This document shows positions 60,700-64,000 of a stretch of 64,000 bases of DNA, piece by piece. The stretch is from Alphaproteobacteria bacterium (GTDB taxonomy: Bacteria; Pseudomonadota; Alphaproteobacteria; Reyranellales; Reyranellaceae). The first letter of the stretch is position 1, and the number at the start of each line of letters is the position of its first letter. The stretch spans positions 930,001-994,000 of the forward strand of contig JAHBYP010000002.1 in assembly GCA_019635875.1 (NCBI GenBank), read 5' to 3'. The notes beneath the pieces were generated by a model, which saw only the letters and a program-made list of their open reading frames with translations, had not been told where the DNA came from and ran no database searches. The position numbers and the translations under genes were made by a program.

Positions 60700-62102
60700 C
60701 CCGCCGGCTCCGGCTTCATGGTGCGGCGCGCCAGCCAGATCGACAGGATCACCGCCGGCAGGCCGACCAGCGTCGTGTAGATGAAGAACACGACATAGCC
60801 TTCGTGCTTGGGCGTCACGGACAGCGCCAGCAGCAGATCGCCGATCAGCGGCACCTTGCGGCTGTTGGCTTCGGCCCAGTCGACGATCGCGCCCGACCAG
60901 CCGCCGAGGAACTTGCCGGGCAGCAGCATCAGCGAGGTGAACAGCGCGTACTGCGTGGCGGTATAGGCGGTGTTGGTCAGACCCGAGAGGTAGGCGATGA
61001 ACACCGAGCCGGAGATGCCGGTGACGAAATTGTCAGCCGAGATCGTCGCCGCCAGCAGCCACAGATCGGGCGTGCCGCGCCCCGCCAGCAGGGCGAAGAG
61101 CAGGTTGGTGAGCGGCAGCAGCAGCGCCATCCAGATCAGCGGTGCGCGCACGCCGTAGCGCGCCACGATCACGCCGCCGGCCAGCGCGCCCAGCACCGAC
61201 AGCCAGAAGCCGTAGAGCTTGGTGACCGAGGCGATGTCGGCCTTGGAGAATCCCATGTCGATGTAGAAGGGATTGGCCATCACCCCCAGGGTGATGTCGC
61301 TGATGCGGAACAGGGCGATGAAGGCGAGGATCGCCAGGCCGAGCCAGCCCATGCGCTGGAAGTAGTCGGCGAACGGGCCGATCACCGCCGTCATCAGCCA
61401 GGCGCCGACACGCGACAGCGGATCGGCGGATGCATCGAGCAGGGGCTTCTCCGCCGCCGCCGGTCGCGGCGGCTCGCGGATCAGCAGGGTTGCGGCGGCG
61501 CCGACCAGCCCGAGCGCGGCCATCGCGAGATAGGCGGTGGTCCAATCGTAGATCTCGGCGGCGTAGAGCGCGCCGGCGCCCGCCGAGAGGATGGCGATGC
61601 GATAGCCCAGTTGATAGGCGCCGGCGGTCGGCCCCTGCAGCTCGGGGCCGGTGGCCTCGATGCGCCAGGCGTCGACGGCGATGTCCTGCGTCGCCGAGGC
61701 GAATGCCACGATCACCGCTGTGATCACCAGCGGCTGCAGCTCGCTGCGCGGATCGAACTGGGCCATCGCCAGCAGGCCGGCGATGATGATGGCCTGCGCC
61801 AGCAGCATCCAGGCGCGGCGCCGCCCCAGCAGCCTGGTCAGCAGCGGCAGGCTCAGGCGATCGACCAGCGGTGCCCAGGCGAACTTGAAGGCGTAGGCCA
61901 GCGCCACCCACGAGATGAACCCGATCGTCGTGCGATCGACACCGGTCTCGCGCAGCCTTGCGGAGAGCGTGCCGAAGACCAGCAGCAGCGGCAGGCCACT
62001 GGAAAAGCCGAGGAACAGCGCGGCGCGCACGACGCCGTGGCGATACGACAGGATCGCTTCGATCCACCCTGGCCGGCGCGCTGTCGCGGCTTCATCGGCC
62101 AT
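60696..62102 (-). CDS. AmpG-family MFS permease
   Basis: 468 aa, 12-14 transmembrane helices. FLGFSSGLPLLLVFGTLSARLRE and AFKFAWAPLVDRLSLP are AmpG features, and QDIAVDAWRIE is strictly conserved. In enterobacteria AmpG imports anhydro-muropeptides for cell-wall recycling; that role here is inferred. No recycling enzyme is adjacent. Shares a transcript with the synthetase/GNAT gene. Confidence 0.92.
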   Translation of the reverse strand: MADEAATARRPGWIEAILSYRHGVVRAALFLGFSSGLPLLLVFGTLSARLRETGVDRTTIGFISWVALAYAFKFAWAPLVDRLSLPLLTRLLGRRRAWMLLAQAIIIAGLLAMAQFDPRSELQPLVITAVIVAFASATQDIAVDAWRIEATGPELQGPTAGAYQLGYRIAILSAGAGALYAAEIYDWTTAYLAMAALGLVGAAATLLIREPPRPAAAEKPLLDASADPLSRVGAWLMTAVIGPFADYFQRMGWLGLAILAFIALFRISDITLGVMANPFYIDMGFSKADIASVTKLYGFWLSVLGALAGGVIVARYGVRAPLIWMALLLPLTNLLFALLAGRGTPDLWLLAATISADNFVTGISGSVFIAYLSGLTNTAYTATQYALFTSLMLLPGKFLGGWSGAIVDWAEANSRKVPLIGDLLLALSVTPKHEGYVVFFIYTTLVGLPAVILSIWLARRTMKPEPAG

Positions 62103-62120
62103 GGCATGGCCTATCCATCT

Positions 62121-62252
62121 TTCCTTCTCCCCGCGTATGCGGGGAGAAGGTGCCCGAAGGGCGGATGAGGGGCTTGTTGCTCGGTCGCGAAGCCCCTCAT
62201 CCGCCTCGCTGACGCTCGGCACCTTCTCCCCGCCTTCGCGGGGAGAAGGGAA
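62121..62252. repeat. Family C/B-like palindromic element
   Basis: Terminal hairpins CCTTCTCCCCGC-GTAT-GCGGGGAGAAGG and CCTTCTCCCCGC-CTTC-GCGGGGAGAAGG around GTGCCCGAAGGGCGGATGAGG and its near-complement. Same plan as the family B elements with a different tip sequence. Between the PfkB and AmpG genes. Confidence 0.85.
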
Positions 62253-62277
62253 GAGCGCCATGGGCGGCCTATCATCG

Positions 62278-63258
62278 TCAGATCAGGGTCTTCAGCGGAA
62301 CCAGCGGACGCGCGCCGACATGGCTGATCACCTCCGCGGCGGCGATGCCGCCGATGCGTGCGCACTCCGCCAGCGGCTTGTTGCGCGTGTAGCCATAGAG
62401 AAAGCCGGCGGCGTAGAGGTCGCCGGCGCCGGTGGTGTCGACCACCTTCTCGACCTTCGCCGCGTCGACGACGTGGATCTCGTCGTGGTGCACGATCACC
62501 GAGCCCCTCGCGCTGCGGGTCAGCGCCACGATCTTGCCGGTGGCGCGGGCGCGCTGCAGCGCCTCGTCGAAGGTCTTCACCTGGTACAGCGAGAGGATCT
62601 CGCTTTCGTTGGCGAACAGGATGTCGATCTGGTCGTGGATGAGCTGGTTGAACTCGTCGCGCCAGCGATCGACGCAGAAGGCGTCCGAGAGCGTGATCGA
62701 GACCTTGCGGCCGGCGGCGTGGGCGGCGGCGAAGGCCTTGCGCACCGCGTCCTTGGCGCGCGGCGGGTCCCACAGATAGCCCTCGACATAGGTCACGCTG
62801 GCGCCCGCGACCCGCTGCACGTCGATGTCCTCCGGCCCCAGCGTGATGCAGGCGCCGAGATAGGTGTTCATGGTGCGCTGCGCGTCGGGCGTGACGAAGA
62901 TCAGCGAACGGGCCGTCGGCGGCCCCTCCGTTGCCGGCGGCGTGTCGAAGGTCACGCCCGCCTGGCGGATGTCGTGGCGGAAGGTCCAGCCCAACGCGTC
63001 GTCGCGCACCTTGCCGATATAGGCCGCCCTGCCGCCGAGCGAGGCGATTCCGGCCACCGTGTTGCCGCAGGAGCCGCCCTGCACCTCGACCGCGTCCTTC
63101 ATCGTGCGGTACAGCGCCTCGGCGCGCGCCGTGTCGATCAGCGACATGCTGCCTTTGGCCATCTTGTTGAGCCGCAGGTACTCGTCGTCGGTCTGCGCGA
63201 AGACGTCGACGATGGCATTGCCGATGCCCAGCACGTCGTGGGTGGCGGAAGCGGTCAT
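62278..63258 (-). CDS. PfkB-family carbohydrate/nucleoside kinase (adenosine-kinase-like)
   Basis: 326 aa. GGSCGNTVAGIASLGGRAAYIGKVRDDALG is the first PfkB signature region, and DTTGAGD (274-280) holds the catalytic base D280. LRLNKMAKGSMSLID and the NTYLGA segment (QRTMNTYLGACITLGPEDID) are closer to the adenosine/ribokinase-like alphaproteobacterial group than to fructokinase. It phosphorylates a sugar or nucleoside with ATP. First gene of the 63258-57994 cluster. Confidence 0.92.
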   Translation of the reverse strand: MTASATHDVLGIGNAIVDVFAQTDDEYLRLNKMAKGSMSLIDTARAEALYRTMKDAVEVQGGSCGNTVAGIASLGGRAAYIGKVRDDALGWTFRHDIRQAGVTFDTPPATEGPPTARSLIFVTPDAQRTMNTYLGACITLGPEDIDVQRVAGASVTYVEGYLWDPPRAKDAVRKAFAAAHAAGRKVSITLSDAFCVDRWRDEFNQLIHDQIDILFANESEILSLYQVKTFDEALQRARATGKIVALTRSARGSVIVHHDEIHVVDAAKVEKVVDTTGAGDLYAAGFLYGYTRNKPLAECARIGGIAAAEVISHVGARPLVPLKTLI

Positions 63259-63312
63259 TGGGATTGTCTTGTCCGTGGGAGCAGAGGGGCGGGGCGGCTC
63301 AGTCTTAACTTA

Positions 63313-63434
63313 CCTTCCCCCGGAGGGGGAAGGTGGCGCGGAGCGCCGGATGGGGGATGTCGAAGACCGACTCCTCAGTTCGTCTTCTACATCCCCCTTC
63401 CGCCCTTCGGGCACCTTCCCCCTCCGGGGGAAGG
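63313..63434. repeat. Family B palindromic repeat (copy 3)
   Basis: Terminal CCTTCCCCCGGAGGGGGAAGG hairpins and internal complement as at 9012 and 10486. Between the glycosyltransferase and PfkB genes, which are on the same strand. Confidence 0.88.
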
Positions 63435-63440
63435 CAACTC

Positions 63441-64000
63441 TCAGCCGAGCGGCTCGGGCCGGTCGGGCACGGCGACGCGGTCGTCGATGAGGATCAGGCC
63501 GGCCTTGGCGAGCAGCGCGAGCGTCCGGATGGCGCTGTCGCGCCGGCCGCGCTCGACGGTTTCGAGCAGCTCGCCGACCGAGGCGCCGGGCGTTGTCGCA
63601 ACCGCCGTGCGCAAACGCTCGGTCTCGGCCGCCGGCAGGAAGTGCCCGCGGCCGCCCGAGAGCAGCGGCGAGGCCAGGGTGCGGCGCCATGTCTCGGCGT
63701 CCTCGCTGACCGCGCGCACGCGCGAGCGCGCGCCGAAGACGTAGGTCGGGTAGTGACCGAACAGGCGGAACGGGTCGGGATGCAGCGGATTGCCCGCGCG
63801 CGCCGCCGCCGGGGCCATCGCTCGACGTTCGGCGAGCTCGCCCCACAGCGCGCGATAGAGGCCGTAGATTCGCGACCAGCCGAAGGTCTCCTGCGCCCGG
63901 CGCCGCCCGGCCTCGCCCATGCGCCGGCGCAGATCGGCGTTGCCGATCAGCGAGACATAGGCGTCCTCGGCCTTCGCGGCATCGACCGCGACATTGAGCG
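63441..64000 (-). CDS. Group 1 (GT4-type) glycosyltransferase, C-terminal fragment
   Basis: The 5' part lies beyond the window; 186 codons are present (first full codon at 63998). The DAAKAEDAYVSLIGNADLRRRMGEAGRRRA-type helix and the FGWSRIYGLYRALW end are the usual C-terminus of GT-B glycosyltransferases of family 4. About 120 further residues follow, with a helical, winged-helix-like look (GASVGELLETVERGRRDSAIRTLALLAKAGLILID), which is not part of the standard enzyme. The extension may be an additional domain. Confidence 0.75.
   Translation of the reverse strand, partial: LNVAVDAAKAEDAYVSLIGNADLRRRMGEAGRRRAQETFGWSRIYGLYRALWGELAERRAMAPAAARAGNPLHPDPFRLFGHYPTYVFGARSRVRAVSEDAETWRRTLASPLLSGGRGHFLPAAETERLRTAVATTPGASVGELLETVERGRRDSAIRTLALLAKAGLILIDDRVAVPDRPEPLG

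Overview
This is a GC-rich (roughly two-thirds G+C by eye), densely coded chromosomal window. It fits a free-living alphaproteobacterium, possibly of the Rhodospirillales/Reyranella type; the genus-level guess is only inference. Pointers are the CarD-FdxA-S4 protein-Suv3-like helicase cluster, CTTG-N17-xxTAxxT heat-shock promoters of the alphaproteobacterial RpoH type, DUF1127 proteins, an MHYT histidine kinase, many CoA-transferase/thiolase/enoyl-CoA genes, and abundant palindromic intergenic repeats. I see no rRNA, tRNA, insertion sequence, prophage or CRISPR array.

Layout. 1-3977: the 5' end of an IclR regulator, a TauD-type dioxygenase, then a tight minus-strand operon. That operon runs from an HD-domain protein through a conserved cysteine-rich protein and a UGSC-type selenoprotein to a small helical protein. 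The selenoprotein is read through an in-frame UGA that is followed by a SECIS-like hairpin; it is the most notable item here. 4044-7507: three exported proteins of unknown function. 7522-18436: a CxxCxxCC protein, PhyH dioxygenase, CoA-transferase, VOC protein, FAD monooxygenase, azoreductase-like protein, luciferase-like monooxygenase, glycosyltransferase, proline iminopeptidase and an M48-LysM lipoprotein. 18518-23619: a heat-shock island with groES-groEL, two Hsp20 genes, a receiver-like protein and small proteins, and at least three RpoH-type promoters. 24048-28661: an SH3 protein, DUF2189 membrane protein, DUF1801 protein, a phosphatase-like protein without its metal ligands, CarD and ferredoxin FdxA. 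28794-35262: S4 protein, helicase, nitroreductase, flavodoxin, PaaG-like hydratase and a Phd/VapC toxin-antitoxin pair. 35302-43842: SMP-30 lactonase, malonyl-CoA decarboxylase, 3-oxoadipyl-CoA thiolase, LysE exporter, FprA-like reductase, MBL hydrolase and a DUF3883 nuclease-fold protein. 43847-48350: response regulator and MHYT kinase, a second CoA-transferase, GlsB protein and a methyltransferase. 48427-56480: a cNMP-domain protein next to an ABC protein with an eroded ATPase, a CobW-WD40-TSUP metal-homeostasis unit, DUF1028 and a Bcr-type MFS pump. 56585-64000: DUF1127 and a small companion, an atypical SDR, an acyl-CoA synthetase/GNAT protein, an AmpG-like permease, a PfkB kinase and a glycosyltransferase cut by the window edge.

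The genes suggest an aerobic heterotroph using aromatic and fatty acids through CoA thioesters (two family III CoA-transferases, PaaG-like, PcaF, malonyl-CoA decarboxylase, several oxygenases). It also has a dedicated protein-folding stress island and zinc-responsive functions. Palindromic repeats sit between many convergent or adjacent genes. At three genes the repeat supplies the stop codon (one of these also starts inside a repeat), so these elements shape protein ends as well as spacers.
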